Source of the DNA: Mycobacterium sp.
Lineage (GTDB): Bacteria > Actinomycetota > Actinomycetes > Mycobacteriales > Mycobacteriaceae
DNA length: 64,000 nt
Assembly (NCBI GenBank): GCA_003987775.1
Contig: RXJD01000007.1
Coordinates: 62,001-126,000, forward strand
Direction of reading: 5' to 3'
A program made the position numbers and the translations under genes. Positions within the stretch are counted from its first letter, which is position 1. Each line of letters begins with the position of its first letter. Below, in pieces: positions 1-9,632 of this stretch. Under the pieces are notes generated by a model. It saw only the letters and a list, made by a program, of their open reading frames with translations. It ran no database searches and was not told the DNA's origin.

Positions 1-105
1 GATGCCTGCGCCCACACACTGCTGGACGCGATCGCCCGGGTCCCGCAGATCCCCCCGCAGCTGGCTGAGGCCATGGCGACCGCACGGTTCAAGCCGCAGG
101 TTTAG
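1..105 (+). CDS. C-terminal end of an upstream gene (partial; possibly a TetR-family regulator)
   Basis: Frame 1 is open from the first base to a TAG at 103-105 and gives a 34-residue tail ending ARFKPQV. The tail is helical in character with regular mycobacterial codon use. The gene runs toward lhr and ends 33 nt before its start. In M. tuberculosis the gene before lhr is, from memory, a TetR-type regulator (Rv3295), and a helical tail would fit. No DNA-binding part is in the window, so the family is inferred from position only. Confidence 0.5.
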   Translation, partial: DACAHTLLDAIARVPQIPPQLAEAMATARFKPQV

Positions 106-138
106 TCGCGTGTCGGTGCCCCTTGGCACCATGGCAGG

Positions 139-3100
139 GTGAGCACTTCCACGCCGGCCCCGCAGTCTGCACTGGACCGGTTCAGCGCGATCACTCGCGA
201 CTGGTTCGCCAGCACGTTCGCCGCGCCCACCACCGCGCAGTCGCAGGCGTGGGCTGCTATCGCCGACGGCGATAACACCCTGGTCATCGCGCCGACCGGC
301 TCGGGCAAGACGCTGGCCGCCTTCCTGTGGGCGCTGGACAGCCTGGCCGCCGCGCCGGATCGGCCGCGCGGCACCCGGGTGCTGTACGTTTCGCCACTCA
401 AGGCGCTCGCGGTCGACGTCGAGCGCAACCTGCGCACTCCGCTAGCCGGGCTGACCCGGCTCGCGCAGGCCCGCGGTCTGCCCGCGCCCGAGATCAGCGT
501 GGGCGTCCGGTCCGGAGATACGCCGCCCGCCCAGCGCCGCCAACTCGTCAACTCACCGCCCGACGTTCTGATCACCACCCCCGAGTCGTTGTTCCTGATG
601 CTGACGTCGGCGGCGCGCGAAACCCTGGCCGGCGTCCAGACGGTGATCGTCGACGAGATCCACGCCATCGCAGCCACCAAGCGCGGCGCGCATCTGGCGC
701 TGTCGCTGGAGCGGCTGGACGAACTGCGGGAGGGCCGCGGCGCCCAGCGCATCGGCCTGTCGGCGACCGTGCGTCCGCCGGAGGAACTGGCCCGGTTCCT
801 GTCCGGGCAGTCGCCGACCACGATCGTGGCGCCGCCGTCGGCCAAGACTGTCGAGCTGTCGGTACAGGTACCGGTGCCCGACATGGCGAACCTGGCCAAC
901 AACTCGATCTGGCCCGATGTCGAGGCCCGCCTGGTCGACCTGATCGAATCGCACAACTCGACCATCGTGTTCGCCAACTCGCGGCGGCTGGCCGAGCGAC
1001 TTACCGCACGGCTCAACGAGATTCACGCCGAGCGCACCGGTCTCGAGTTACCGGCGGGCAGCAATGCACAGGTCGCCGGCGGCGCGCCCGCCTACGTGAT
1101 GGGTAGCGGCCAGAGCTTCGGCGCACCGACGCTGCTGGCCCGCGCGCACCACGGGTCGGTCAGCAAAGAACAACGCGCCATCGTCGAAGAAGACCTCAAG
1201 AGCGGACAGCTCAAAGCCGTGGTGGCCACGTCCAGCTTGGAACTGGGCATCGACATGGGCGCAGTCGATCTGGTGATTCAGGTGGAGGCGCCGCCGTCGG
1301 TGGCCAGCGGCCTGCAACGGATCGGCCGGGCCGGCCACCAGGTCGGCGAGGTCTCGCGCGGGGTGTTGTTCCCCAAGCACCGCACCGACCTGATCGGCTG
1401 CGCGGTCAGCGTGCAACGGATGCTCACCGGCCAGATCGAGATCATGCGGGTGCCGGCCAACCCGCTGGACATCCTGGCCCAGCACACGGTGGCCGCGGCG
1501 GCGTTGGAGCCTCTCGACGCCGACCGCTGGTTCGACACCGTGCGGCGCAGCGCGCCGTTCGCGACGCTGCCGCGTAGCGTGTTCGAGGCGACCCTGGACC
1601 TGCTGTCCGGCAAGTATCCGTCGACCGACTTCGCCGAACTCCGGCCGCGGCTGGTGTACGACCGCGACCACGGCACGCTGACCGCCCGGCCCGGCGCGCA
1701 GCGGCTGGCCGTCACCTCCGGCGGCGCCATCCCCGACCGCGGGCTGTTCACCGTCTACCTGGCCACCGATTCTGAAAAGCCCTCGCGGGTAGGCGAACTC
1801 GATGAGGAGATGGTCTACGAGTCGCGCCCCGGCGACGTCATCGCACTCGGTGCCACCAGCTGGCGCATTGTCGAGATCACTCACGATCGGGTGCTGGTGG
1901 TGCCCGCGCCGGGGCAGCCCGCCCGGCTTCCGTTTTGGCGGGGCGACAACGCCGGCCGCCCCGCCGAACTCGGTGCCGCCCTGGGCGCGCTCACCGGCGA
2001 ACTGGCCGCCCTCACCCGCGATGAGTTCGATAAGCGTTGCGCCGGTTGGGGTTTCGATGAGTACGCCCGGGACAACCTGTGGGGGCTGCTGGACGAGCAG
2101 CGCGCCGCGACCCGCGTGGTGCCCACCGACATGACGCTGCTGGTCGAGCGGTTCCGGGACGAACTGGGCGACTGGCGGGTGGTCCTGCACTCGCCCTACG
2201 GGTTGCAGGTGCACGGCCCGCTCGCGCTGGCCGTGGGCCGGCGGTTACGCGAACGCTACGGGCTCGACGAGAAGCCGACCGCCTCCGACGACGGCATCGT
2301 GGTGCGGCTGCCGGACACCGAGGAAGCGCCGCCGGGCGCCGAACTGTTCGTGTTCGATCCCGATGAGATCGATCCGATCGTCACCGCGGAGGTCGGGGAA
2401 TCGGCCCTGTTCGCTTCCCGGTTCCGGGAGTCGGCCGCCCGGGCCCTGCTGCTGCCGCGCCGCAACCCCGGACGCCGGTCGCCGTTGTGGCAGCAGCGTC
2501 AGCGCGCCGCCCAGTTGCTCGAGGTCGCGCGCAAGTATCCCGATTTCCCGATCGTGCTGGAGACCGTCCGCGAGTGCCTGCAGGACGTCTACGACGTGCC
2601 GACCCTGAGCAATCTGATGATGCAGATCGGTCAGCGCAAGGTGCGGGTTATCGAGGTCGAGACCGCACGCCCGTCACCGTTTGCCGCCTCGCTGCTGTTC
2701 GGGTACGTCGGGGCGTTCATGTACGAGGGCGACGTCCCGCTGGCCGAGCGGCGCGCGGCGGCCCTGTCGCTGGACAGCTCGCTGCTCGCCGAACTGCTCG
2801 GCCGCGTCGAGCTGCGCGAGCTACTCGATCCCGAGGTCATCGCCGGCACCGGCCGGCAATTGCAGCACCTGTCGTCCGACCGGCTGGCGCGCGACGCCGA
2901 GGGCGTCGCCGACCTGCTGCGCCTGCTCGGCCCGATGACCGAGGACGAGATCGTCGCCCGGGCGACGGCCGAAGACGTCGGGGGGTGGCTGGAAGGTCTG
3001 CGCGCCGCCCGGCGGGCGCTAACGGTGTCTTTCGCCGGGCGCAGCTGGTGGGTCGCCGTCGAGGACATCGGCCGGCTGCGCGACGGAGTCGGGGCTGCGG

Positions 3101-4677
3101 TCCCGGTAGGCCTGCCGGCGGCGTTCACCGAATCGGTGACAGACCCGCTGGGCGAGCTGCTGAGCCGCTACGCGCGCACCCACACGCCGTTCAGCACCGC
3201 CGAAGCCGCCGCCCGGTTCGGGTTGGGGCTGCGGGTGACGGCCGACGTGCTGGGCCGCCTGGCCGCGGACGGCCGGCTCATGCGCGGGGAGTTCGTCGCC
3301 GCGACGTCCACCGGCGCCGGCTCCGAGCAGTGGTGTGACTCCGACGTGCTGCGGATTCTGCGGCGCCGTTCGCTGGCCGCGCTGCGGGCCCAAGTCGAGC
3401 CGGTCAGCACCGCAGCCTACGGGCGGTTCCTGCCGGCCTGGCACCAGGTGGGCGCCTCCGACACGGGGGTGGACCGTCTGGCGTCCGTGATCGATCAGCT
3501 GGCCGGTGTGCGGATTCCGGCCTCGGCGCTGGAGCCGCTGGTGCTGGGGCCGCGCGTTCGTGACTACTCACCCGCCATGCTCGACGAGCTGCTCGCCGCC
3601 GGCGAGGTCACCTGGTCGGGTGCGGGGTCGATCTCGGGCAGCGACGGCTGGATCGCGCTGCACGCGGCCGACTCCGTGCCGCTGACGCTGTCTCCGGCCG
3701 CCGAGATCGAGTTCACCGACGTGCACCGGGGCATCATGGACGCCCTGTCCGGCGGCGGCGCGTACTTCTTCCGCCAGCTCGCCGGCGCCGGCGGGTCGGA
3801 GTCCGAGCTGAAAGCAGCGCTCTGGGAACTCGTCTGGGCCGGCTGGGTCACCGGCGACACCTTCGCTCCGGTGCGCGCCCTGCTGGGCGGCAGCACCGGC
3901 CCGCGCCGGCGCTCGGCGCCCGCGCACCGCACCCAGCGCGCACCGCGGCTGAGCCGCTACAGCGTCGCGCACGCGCAGGTCCGCTCGGCCGACCCCACGG
4001 TGGCGGGGCGGTGGTCGGCGCTGCCGCCGCCGGAGCCGGACTCCACGCTGCGGGCCCATTTCCAGGCCGAGCTGCTGTTGAACCGCCACGGGGTGCTGAC
4101 CAAAGGCGCGGTGGCCGCCGAAGGTGTGCCGGGCGGCTTCGCCACGCTCTACAAAGTGCTGAGCGCGTTCGAAGACGCCGGACGCTGCCAGCGCGGGTAC
4201 TTCGTTGAGTCGCTGGGCGGCGCGCAGTTCGCGGTCGCTTCGACCGTGGACCGGCTACGCAGCTACCTCGACGGGGTGGACCCGCAACGCCCGGATTTCC
4301 GCGCGGTGGTGCTGGCCGCCACCGACCCGGCCAACCCCTACGGCGCGGCGCTGCCGTGGCCCGCCTCCAACGCCGAAGGTTCGGCGCGGCCGGGCCGCAA
4401 GGCCGGGGCGCTGGTGGTGTTGGTGGACGGCGAGCTGTGCTGGTTCTCCGAACGCGGCGGACGGTCGCTGCTGACGTTCACTGACGACCCGGACGCCAGC
4501 CACGCGGCGGCCGTCGCGCTGGCCGAACTCGTCTCATCCCGGCGGGTGCCGGCGCTGCTGGTCGAGCGGGCCAACGGCGTGTCAGTGCTGACTCCCGAGG
4601 GCCCCGCCACGGCGGCGCTGGATGCGTTGGTTGAGGCCGGGTTCTCCCGCACGCCACGCGGACTGCGGCTGCGGTAG
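139..4677 (+). CDS. lhr: Lhr-type SF2 ATP-dependent helicase
   Basis: This 1512-residue protein is a superfamily 2 helicase of the Lhr family. Family members translocate 3'-5' on single-stranded DNA and unwind RNA:DNA and DNA duplexes; the mycobacterial enzyme is linked to the DNA-damage response. Visible motifs are Walker A APTGSGKT (residues 51-58), the Walker B/DEIH box at 172-175 and the SAT motif at 208-210. A helicase C-lobe with a [13 protein letters not shown] motif VI lies near residue 395. A long Lhr-specific C-terminal half follows, and total length matches mycobacterial Lhr (about 1500). The start is GTG at 139; an ATG at 131 is out of frame and stops at once. nei2 begins 2 nt after the stop, so the two are probably co-transcribed as a repair operon. 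Confidence 0.95.
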   Translation: MSTSTPAPQSALDRFSAITRDWFASTFAAPTTAQSQAWAAIADGDNTLVIAPTGSGKTLAAFLWALDSLAAAPDRPRGTRVLYVSPLKALAVDVERNLRTPLAGLTRLAQARGLPAPEISVGVRSGDTPPAQRRQLVNSPPDVLITTPESLFLMLTSAARETLAGVQTVIVDEIHAIAATKRGAHLALSLERLDELREGRGAQRIGLSATVRPPEELARFLSGQSPTTIVAPPSAKTVELSVQVPVPDMANLANNSIWPDVEARLVDLIESHNSTIVFANSRRLAERLTARLNEIHAERTGLELPAGSNAQVAGGAPAYVMGSGQSFGAPTLLARAHHGSVSKEQRAIVEEDLKSGQLKAVVATSSLELGIDMGAVDLVIQVEAPPSVASGLQRIGRAGHQVGEVSRGVLFPKHRTDLIGCAVSVQRMLTGQIEIMRVPANPLDILAQHTVAAAALEPLDADRWFDTVRRSAPFATLPRSVFEATLDLLSGKYPSTDFAELRPRLVYDRDHGTLTARPGAQRLAVTSGGAIPDRGLFTVYLATDSEKPSRVGELDEEMVYESRPGDVIALGATSWRIVEITHDRVLVVPAPGQPARLPFWRGDNAGRPAELGAALGALTGELAALTRDEFDKRCAGWGFDEYARDNLWGLLDEQRAATRVVPTDMTLLVERFRDELGDWRVVLHSPYGLQVHGPLALAVGRRLRERYGLDEKPTASDDGIVVRLPDTEEAPPGAELFVFDPDEIDPIVTAEVGESALFASRFRESAARALLLPRRNPGRRSPLWQQRQRAAQLLEVARKYPDFPIVLETVRECLQDVYDVPTLSNLMMQIGQRKVRVIEVETARPSPFAASLLFGYVGAFMYEGDVPLAERRAAALSLDSSLLAELLGRVELRELLDPEVIAGTGRQLQHLSSDRLARDAEGVADLLRLLGPMTEDEIVARATAEDVGGWLEGLRAARRALTVSFAGRSWWVAVEDIGRLRDGVGAAVPVGLPAAFTESVTDPLGELLSRYARTHTPFSTAEAAARFGLGLRVTADVLGRLAADGRLMRGEFVAATSTGAGSEQWCDSDVLRILRRRSLAALRAQVEPVSTAAYGRFLPAWHQVGASDTGVDRLASVIDQLAGVRIPASALEPLVLGPRVRDYSPAMLDELLAAGEVTWSGAGSISGSDGWIALHAADSVPLTLSPAAEIEFTDVHRGIMDALSGGGAYFFRQLAGAGGSESELKAALWELVWAGWVTGDTFAPVRALLGGSTGPRRRSAPAHRTQRAPRLSRYSVAHAQVRSADPTVAGRWSALPPPEPDSTLRAHFQAELLLNRHGVLTKGAVAAEGVPGGFATLYKVLSAFEDAGRCQRGYFVESLGGAQFAVASTVDRLRSYLDGVDPQRPDFRAVVLAATDPANPYGAALPWPASNAEGSARPGRKAGALVVLVDGELCWFSERGGRSLLTFTDDPDASHAAAVALAELVSSRRVPALLVERANGVSVLTPEGPATAALDALVEAGFSRTPRGLRLR

Positions 4678-4679
4678 CC

Positions 4680-5429
4680 ATGCCCGAAGGTGACACCGTC
4701 TTTCACACCGCCGCCGTGCTGCGAGAGAACCTGGCCGGTCGCACGCTCACGCGCTGCGATGTCCGGGTGCCCAAGTTCGCCACCGTGGACCTCACCGGCC
4801 AGGTGGTCGACGAGGTCCTCAGCCGGGGCAAGCACCTGTTCATCCGGGTCGGTCCGGCGAGCATTCACTCCCACCTGAAGATGGACGGCAGCTGGCGGAT
4901 CGGCCGTCAGCGCGTGGATCACCGGGCGCGCATCATCCTGGAAGCCGGCGACGTCCGCGCCGTCGGCATCGATCTCGGCGTGCTGGAGATCCTCGAGCGC
5001 GAGTACGACGAGGCCGCTGTCGCACATCTGGGCCCGGATCTGCTGGGGCCCGACTGGGACGCGCGGGTCGCCGCCGCCAACCTGGTCGCCGAACCGGATC
5101 GCCCCATCGCTGCGGCGCTGCTGGACCAGCGCGTGATGGCCGGGGTCGGCAACGTCTACAGCAACGAACTGTGTTTCGTCTTCGGGCATCTGCCCACCGC
5201 GCCGGTGCGCGCCCTGGCCGATCCGCTGCGACTGGTGTCGCGGGCCCGGGAGATGTTGTGGGCCAACCGTTCTCGCCGCAACCGCACCACCACCGGCGAC
5301 ACCAGGGCGGGGCGGCAGGTGTGGGTGTACGGACGGGCGGGCCAGCCGTGCCGGCGTTGCGGCACCCCCATCGCCTACGACGGTGAGGCCGAACGCGTGC
5401 AGTACTGGTGCCCGTCCTGCCAGCGCTGA
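4680..5429 (+). CDS. nei2: Fpg/Nei-family DNA glycosylase / AP lyase (Nei2)
   Basis: A 249-residue bifunctional glycosylase that would excise oxidised pyrimidines and nick the abasic site. The mature N-terminus P2-E3 (catalytic proline and glutamate) follows the initiator Met. The beta-hairpin lysine is likely K51 in RGKHLF, and a SHLKMDG segment occupies the MSG loop region. The C-terminus is a four-cysteine zinc finger (CRRC and CPSC). Its ATG lies 2 nt after the lhr stop, so it is probably co-transcribed with lhr. It converges on lpqC with 9 nt between the stop codons. It matches Rv3297 of M. tuberculosis in position and length. Confidence 0.93.
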   Translation: MPEGDTVFHTAAVLRENLAGRTLTRCDVRVPKFATVDLTGQVVDEVLSRGKHLFIRVGPASIHSHLKMDGSWRIGRQRVDHRARIILEAGDVRAVGIDLGVLEILEREYDEAAVAHLGPDLLGPDWDARVAAANLVAEPDRPIAAALLDQRVMAGVGNVYSNELCFVFGHLPTAPVRALADPLRLVSRAREMLWANRSRRNRTTTGDTRAGRQVWVYGRAGQPCRRCGTPIAYDGEAERVQYWCPSCQR

Positions 5430-5438
5430 GCCGTGCGC

Positions 5439-6356
5439 TCAGTCGCGACCGTGCGTCAGGAAGAACTCGGCGATCACCTGCGAGCCGTCGAAAACCCGCG
5501 TGGTGGCCCCGATGACCGTCTTCGGCAGGTACTGCTTGCCGCCCGGCCAGGTGTGCCCGCCCTTCTCGATCTGATAGAGGATCACCTCGGTGTTGTCGGC
5601 GCAGCCTTCCGAGTCGTAGCGGCGCACCACGGTCCCGTCGTTGACCGGAGGCAGGTCCTCGATCGTCGGCGGTCCCTGGCATCGGTCGACGGCGCGCCAG
5701 CGGTCGACCAGGCTGTTGACCGAGATGGCGTGGCTCAGTCCGCCGCGGCCCCGGACGTCGCCACCGTTGTAGGGCACCACCGGATCGCCGGTGCCGTGCG
5801 CATCCAGCACCGACACCGGTCGCGACGGGTTGCAGGCCACCCCGACGCCGAGCGTGCCGGAGATCGGCGCGATCGCCGCGAAGACGTCGGCACGCTCGCA
5901 GGCCAGCCGGTTGGACATGAACCCACCGTTGGACATCCCGGTGGCGAACACGTGCCCCGCAGGAACTTTGAAGTCATCGCGCAGCTTGGTCACCAGAGAG
6001 ACCAGGAAACCGACATCGTCGAGCCGTTTGCGGTCGGCCGGGGCCGCACCCCGCCCGTCACCCCAGCTCTTGTCGTAGCCGTCCGGGTATACCACCAGCA
6101 GGCCGTTGGCGTCGGCGACGGAGTCGAAGTCGGTCAGCCCGCGCTGGCCGGCGCCCGTGCCGCCGCCGCCGTGCAGGTTGAGCACCAGTCCGACCGGCGG
6201 CCCTGGTGGGACGTGTACCAGATAGGTCCGGTTCAGGCCGCCGTAGGGAAATATCCCCGCCTGATCCCGCGCACGGGCCGCCGCAACCTGCCGCTCGTTG
6301 CACCCGACCAGGCAGGCGAGCAGAACGGCCAGCAGGAGCCATCGCACCCAGGGCAT
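5439..6356 (-). CDS. lpqC: LpqC: lipoprotein esterase, poly(3-hydroxybutyrate) depolymerase-like
   Basis: A 305-residue alpha/beta-hydrolase lipoprotein. The N-terminus is a hydrophobic signal peptide with lipobox LVGC and lipidated Cys19. The nucleophile elbow is G-M-S-N-G, with an acid in the LDAHGTGDP segment and a histidine in GGHTWPGG. The family resembles extracellular PHB depolymerases and feruloyl esterases (Esterase_PHB); the substrate in mycobacteria is unknown. I chose ATG 6356 over a longer start at 6383 because it puts the signal peptide at the N-terminus and clears the upstream PPE stop. The PPE gene ends 23 nt upstream on the same strand, so they may be co-transcribed. Confidence 0.9.
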   Translation of the reverse strand: MPWVRWLLLAVLLACLVGCNERQVAAARARDQAGIFPYGGLNRTYLVHVPPGPPVGLVLNLHGGGGTGAGQRGLTDFDSVADANGLLVVYPDGYDKSWGDGRGAAPADRKRLDDVGFLVSLVTKLRDDFKVPAGHVFATGMSNGGFMSNRLACERADVFAAIAPISGTLGVGVACNPSRPVSVLDAHGTGDPVVPYNGGDVRGRGGLSHAISVNSLVDRWRAVDRCQGPPTIEDLPPVNDGTVVRRYDSEGCADNTEVILYQIEKGGHTWPGGKQYLPKTVIGATTRVFDGSQVIAEFFLTHGRD

Positions 6357-6379
6357 GCCGTCAAACGTACCGACTCTGT

Positions 6380-7588
6380 TCACCCCGCTGATGGTGGACG
6401 GGTCATGAAGGTGCCCTTGAGCTCCAGGCCCATCGCCAGGTCTTCGTACTTCTGCTCCTTGCGCTTCTTCCAGCCGCTACCGGCCGAAATGGGCGGTGCC
6501 ATCAGCGGCGGCAGCATCGAGAAGTCGCCACCCGCGTCCGCGCCGGGCAGCGGCGACGCGGCCGACGCCAGCTGAACCGGCATGTGTGCCCCGGTCAGCA
6601 CCGCGGTGGCCGCCGGTGGCGCCGAGAGGTTCCCCATCGACACGGCGACGCCCATCGCTGCCGCCGGTTCCGCCGAGCCCAGAGCGCCGGCGGCATCGGA
6701 CAGCGACGCCGCCGAGGCCGTCAGAGCCGATTCGCCCTCCGAGAGACCCTCAGCGATATCCGGGGCCACTGATTGCAGCGCCTGAGCCGAACTGAACTGG
6801 GCGAAGTAGCTGAGCATGTTGATCGGGAAACCCGACGAGATGAACTGGTTCGCGTAGGTGTTCGCCAGCCCGAACCAGCCCTGGTTGGGGTCGAAAGTGA
6901 CACCGATCGCCTGCAGCAGCGCGTCGGCCGGAGACACCGGCGGAGCGACCGCGTCCGCGGGCGCCACCGCGGCGGCAGCATTGGCGAGCACGTTGGACAC
7001 ATTGCTGGACGTCGCCGACGTGGCTGCGGTCTGCACAGCTTCGGCCTGCGCCGCGGGGCCCTCCGGCGTGGTGATCGACGGCGGAGAGGTGAACAGCGGC
7101 AGCTGCAGGGCCTGCGCCGAAGCCGCCTGATACCGGTACATGGCGGCGGCGTTGCTGACCCACATGCGTTCGTACTGCGACTCGGTCTCGGCGATGGCCG
7201 CCACGTTCTTGCCCAGGCCGTTGGTGGCCAGCAGTTGAGCGAGCCGGACCCGGTTGGCGCTGATCACCGACGGGTGCACCACCGCAGCCTGCACAGCCCC
7301 GAAGGCAGCCGCGGCGGCCTGCGCCGAGGAGCCCAGCGCCAGACACTGCTGCGCGGTGCCGCCCAGCCAGGTGAGGTACGTTCCCACCGCCTGCACCATG
7401 GCGGTCGACGCCGGTCCGTGCCAGGCCTCGGTCACCGACGCCAGCACCGGAGAGTAAGCGCGGATCGACTCTTCCAAGTCGTACCCGAGCCGTTGCCACG
7501 CGAAGGACGCCTCGAGCAGCGGTTCCGCTCCCGGTCCGGAGTGGATCAGCGCCGAGGTGACCTCGGGTGGCAGTCCGATGAAATCCAT
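6380..7588 (-). CDS. PPE family protein (PPE-SVP-like C-terminus)
   Basis: A 402-residue PPE protein beginning MDFIGLPPE. The PPE domain (about residues 1-175) has the WxG turn at W56-H57-G58. The rest is Ala/Ser-rich with hydrophobic helices, and a degenerate SVP-like segment (MGNLSAPPAA) precedes a basic tail ending MTRPPSAG. PPE proteins are exported by ESX systems, usually with a PE partner that docks on the PPE helical hairpin; no PE gene is adjacent here. It lies between pstS (95 nt upstream) and lpqC (23 nt downstream), all on the minus strand. An in-frame GTG at 7597 is possible, but the ATG gives the canonical PPE start. I recall no counterpart at this site in M. tuberculosis. Confidence 0.93.
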   Translation of the reverse strand: MDFIGLPPEVTSALIHSGPGAEPLLEASFAWQRLGYDLEESIRAYSPVLASVTEAWHGPASTAMVQAVGTYLTWLGGTAQQCLALGSSAQAAAAAFGAVQAAVVHPSVISANRVRLAQLLATNGLGKNVAAIAETESQYERMWVSNAAAMYRYQAASAQALQLPLFTSPPSITTPEGPAAQAEAVQTAATSATSSNVSNVLANAAAAVAPADAVAPPVSPADALLQAIGVTFDPNQGWFGLANTYANQFISSGFPINMLSYFAQFSSAQALQSVAPDIAEGLSEGESALTASAASLSDAAGALGSAEPAAAMGVAVSMGNLSAPPAATAVLTGAHMPVQLASAASPLPGADAGGDFSMLPPLMAPPISAGSGWKKRKEQKYEDLAMGLELKGTFMTRPPSAG

Positions 7589-7683
7589 GCCATACACAAT
7601 GTCAAGTCAGGTAAATTTTTGCGAAACATTGCGTTGTCTGGCAGAGGAAATACCCAGGAACATTGCGCGTCAGCGCGCCGCGA

Positions 7684-8757
7684 TCAGGAGACTGCGGCCA
7701 CCGCGGCCGACAGGCGCGAGCGGAACTCGTCGGGCACGGGCGCGTAGCCATTGTCGGCCAGGCCGTTCTGACCGGCGCCGGTGGCGCTTTGCAGGAACGC
7801 CTTGACGGCGGCGCCGAGCTGCGGGTCGGGATACTTCGAGCAGACGATCTCGTAGGTGGCGAGCACGATCGGGTAGGCGCCGGCCTGATTGGGCCGGTAG
7901 AACGAGATCGTGTCGAAGGCGAGGTCGTTGCCTTCTCTGATGAACCAGGCGGCCGAGATCGTCTTGCCGACCGAGGTGGCGTCGATGCCGACCGGATCCG
8001 GGCCCGCCGACGTGATGACTCTGGCCACGTCCAGGTGCCGGGCCAGGGCGAACGACCATTCGACGTAGGTGACCGAACCTTCGGCGTTCGCGACGGCCGC
8101 CGCGACGCCGTCACTGCCCGCCGCGCCCTCCCCCGCGCCGCCGTTGAACACCTTTCCCGCGCCCCTGCCCCACGCGTCGTTACCGGCAGTGTCGAGATAT
8201 CGCTGGAAGTTGTCGGAGGTGCCGGACTGGTCGCTGCGAAAGACCACCCGGATCGGCTCGGCCGGCAGGGCGATGCCCGGGTTGAGCGCTGCGATCGCCG
8301 GATCGTTCCACGCCGTGACGGCCCCGTTGAACACCTTGGCCGCGGTCGGTCCGTCCAGCGTCAGCGACGATACGCCGCTGAGGTGGTAGGCGATGGCGAT
8401 CGGCCCGAACACCACCGGCAGGTTCCAGACCGGCGAGCCACACCGCTGCTGCGCCCGCTCATACTCGGTCTTGCTTAGCGGGGAATCCGAGCCGGCGAAA
8501 TCGGTTTGGCCTCCCAGGAATTCGCTGATTCCGGCACCCGAACCGTTGGCGGTGTAGTTCAACGAGTGCCCAGGGCAGGCCTGTTCGAAAGCCTTGGCGA
8601 AGCGGGTCATTGCATTCACCTGTGCGGTGGACCCACTGGCTTTGAGCGTCGGCGGGCCACCGCAGGCTCTGACGCCGGTGTTACCGGAACACGCCGACAC
8701 CATTCCCGCACCGATGGCCAACACCGTCAGCCCGGCGCCGAATCGATTGAGGTCCAA
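7684..8757 (-). CDS. PstS-like phosphate-binding lipoprotein (orphan)
   Basis: A 357-residue periplasmic phosphate-binding protein of the PstS type. The signal peptide has a lipobox (MVSAC, Cys23), followed by the family's ASGSTAQ phosphate-loop segment, FAGSDSPLS and [11 protein letters not shown]. These are the ligand-contacting regions of PstS1-3. No pstC, pstA or pstB lies in the window, so it would have to work with a permease encoded elsewhere. The start codon appears to be TTG at 8757, supported by GAGGA six nt upstream. The same-strand PPE gene starts 95 nt downstream. The length is normal for the family. Confidence 0.92.
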   Translation of the reverse strand: MDLNRFGAGLTVLAIGAGMVSACSGNTGVRACGGPPTLKASGSTAQVNAMTRFAKAFEQACPGHSLNYTANGSGAGISEFLGGQTDFAGSDSPLSKTEYERAQQRCGSPVWNLPVVFGPIAIAYHLSGVSSLTLDGPTAAKVFNGAVTAWNDPAIAALNPGIALPAEPIRVVFRSDQSGTSDNFQRYLDTAGNDAWGRGAGKVFNGGAGEGAAGSDGVAAAVANAEGSVTYVEWSFALARHLDVARVITSAGPDPVGIDATSVGKTISAAWFIREGNDLAFDTISFYRPNQAGAYPIVLATYEIVCSKYPDPQLGAAVKAFLQSATGAGQNGLADNGYAPVPDEFRSRLSAAVAAVS

Positions 8758-9016
8758 TTCAATTCCTCGACGGATACCGACGCATAATCATGCGGAACAC
8801 TAACAAGTTCGGAGCACCGAGATTTGTTCTAAAGCGGGCCGGCACCATGCCGATTCGACGATTTCAGCTCCAGTTCGCGACCGGTTCACGGTCTGGAAAA
8901 CTCACCCGTCCACCGTCACCGATCGAGGGGATGGCACCCATCTCCCTTCGTAACGTGCGATGATCGCGATGTAAGCATCGTGTTACGTCGCACTTGTCCG
9001 CGGGGAGGTCCCAGTG

Positions 9017-9343
9017 ATGGCGCTGTGCCGCTCACTCTCACGCGCTCTCGTGCCGGCAGCGGCGCTCACGCTGGTGACAGCGACGGTCTTGCCGACCGCC
9101 CACGCCGACGGTGTCGACAACCAATTCCTCAATGCGCTCCAGTCGCACGCCATCAATTTCGGTACACCGCAGGCCGCGATACTGGCCGCGCACAAGGTAT
9201 GCGACGAACTCGACGCCGGTCGACTGAAGGCCGATGTCGCCAACGAGGTGGCGGGTAGCAGCAACCTGGACGGTTACCACTCCGGGTATTTCGTCGGTGT
9301 CAGCATCGCCGCTTACTGCCCCAGACACCACCAGACGAATTAG
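9017..9343 (+). CDS. Secreted DUF732-family small protein
   Basis: A 108-residue exported protein. A Sec signal peptide runs to about residue 32 with a likely AHA-D cleavage site. The mature part has the DUF732 pattern: a helix with FGTPQAA, then KVCDEL, and a second cysteine near the end (AAYCP), which probably forms a disulfide. The function of the family is unknown. ATG 9017 was preferred to the overlapping GTG at 9014, with a GGGGAGG ribosome-binding site at 9002-9008. It is divergent from pstS across 259 nt in which I see no other gene. Confidence 0.8.
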   Translation: MALCRSLSRALVPAAALTLVTATVLPTAHADGVDNQFLNALQSHAINFGTPQAAILAAHKVCDELDAGRLKADVANEVAGSSNLDGYHSGYFVGVSIAAYCPRHHQTN

Positions 9344-9422
9344 TTAACGTTAACTGAGTCGTAACCAGGCGCCGGCGCCGCAACACCTAGACTTTCGATA
9401 CGCATATCACCGGGAGTGATGA

Positions 9423-9632
9423 GTGATCAGGAAAGTGTTGTTCAGTGTGGTCGTCGTCCTGACCACCGCGATAGCCACCGCCAGTCCAGTCGTCGCCGAA
9501 CCCAGCCCGTTCAGTGTCCTGAACTGCAGCTGCGACGGCAGTGCCTCGTTCCAGCCCCGCGGCACCATGAACGAGCAGATCGACACCGGAATCCAGAACG
9601 GCCTCACCGACCTGCTGGGCGGCGGCAGCTAA
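9423..9632 (+). CDS. Small secreted mycobacterial protein, unknown function
   Basis: A 69-residue protein with a signal peptide (about 25 residues, ending VVAEPSP). A short mature part has a Cys-Ser-Cys motif and an acidic/Gly C-terminus ending LLGGGS. GTG 9423 is preceded by GGGAG at 9412-9416. I do not recognise a named family, but short secreted proteins of this kind with a CxC near the mature start are common in mycobacteria. Its TAA (9630-9632) overlaps the TAG of convergent atsB (9629-9631), so the two genes share bases at their ends. Confidence 0.7.
   Translation: MIRKVLFSVVVVLTTAIATASPVVAEPSPFSVLNCSCDGSASFQPRGTMNEQIDTGIQNGLTDLLGGGS

Noticed and set aside
8884..8905. GTTCAC and ACTCAC spaced 16 nt apart near pstS, considered as a phosphate-regulator (PHO/RegX3-like) box
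   Set aside because: The second copy is imperfect and spacing is not that of known boxes; position relative to a pstS promoter is unclear.
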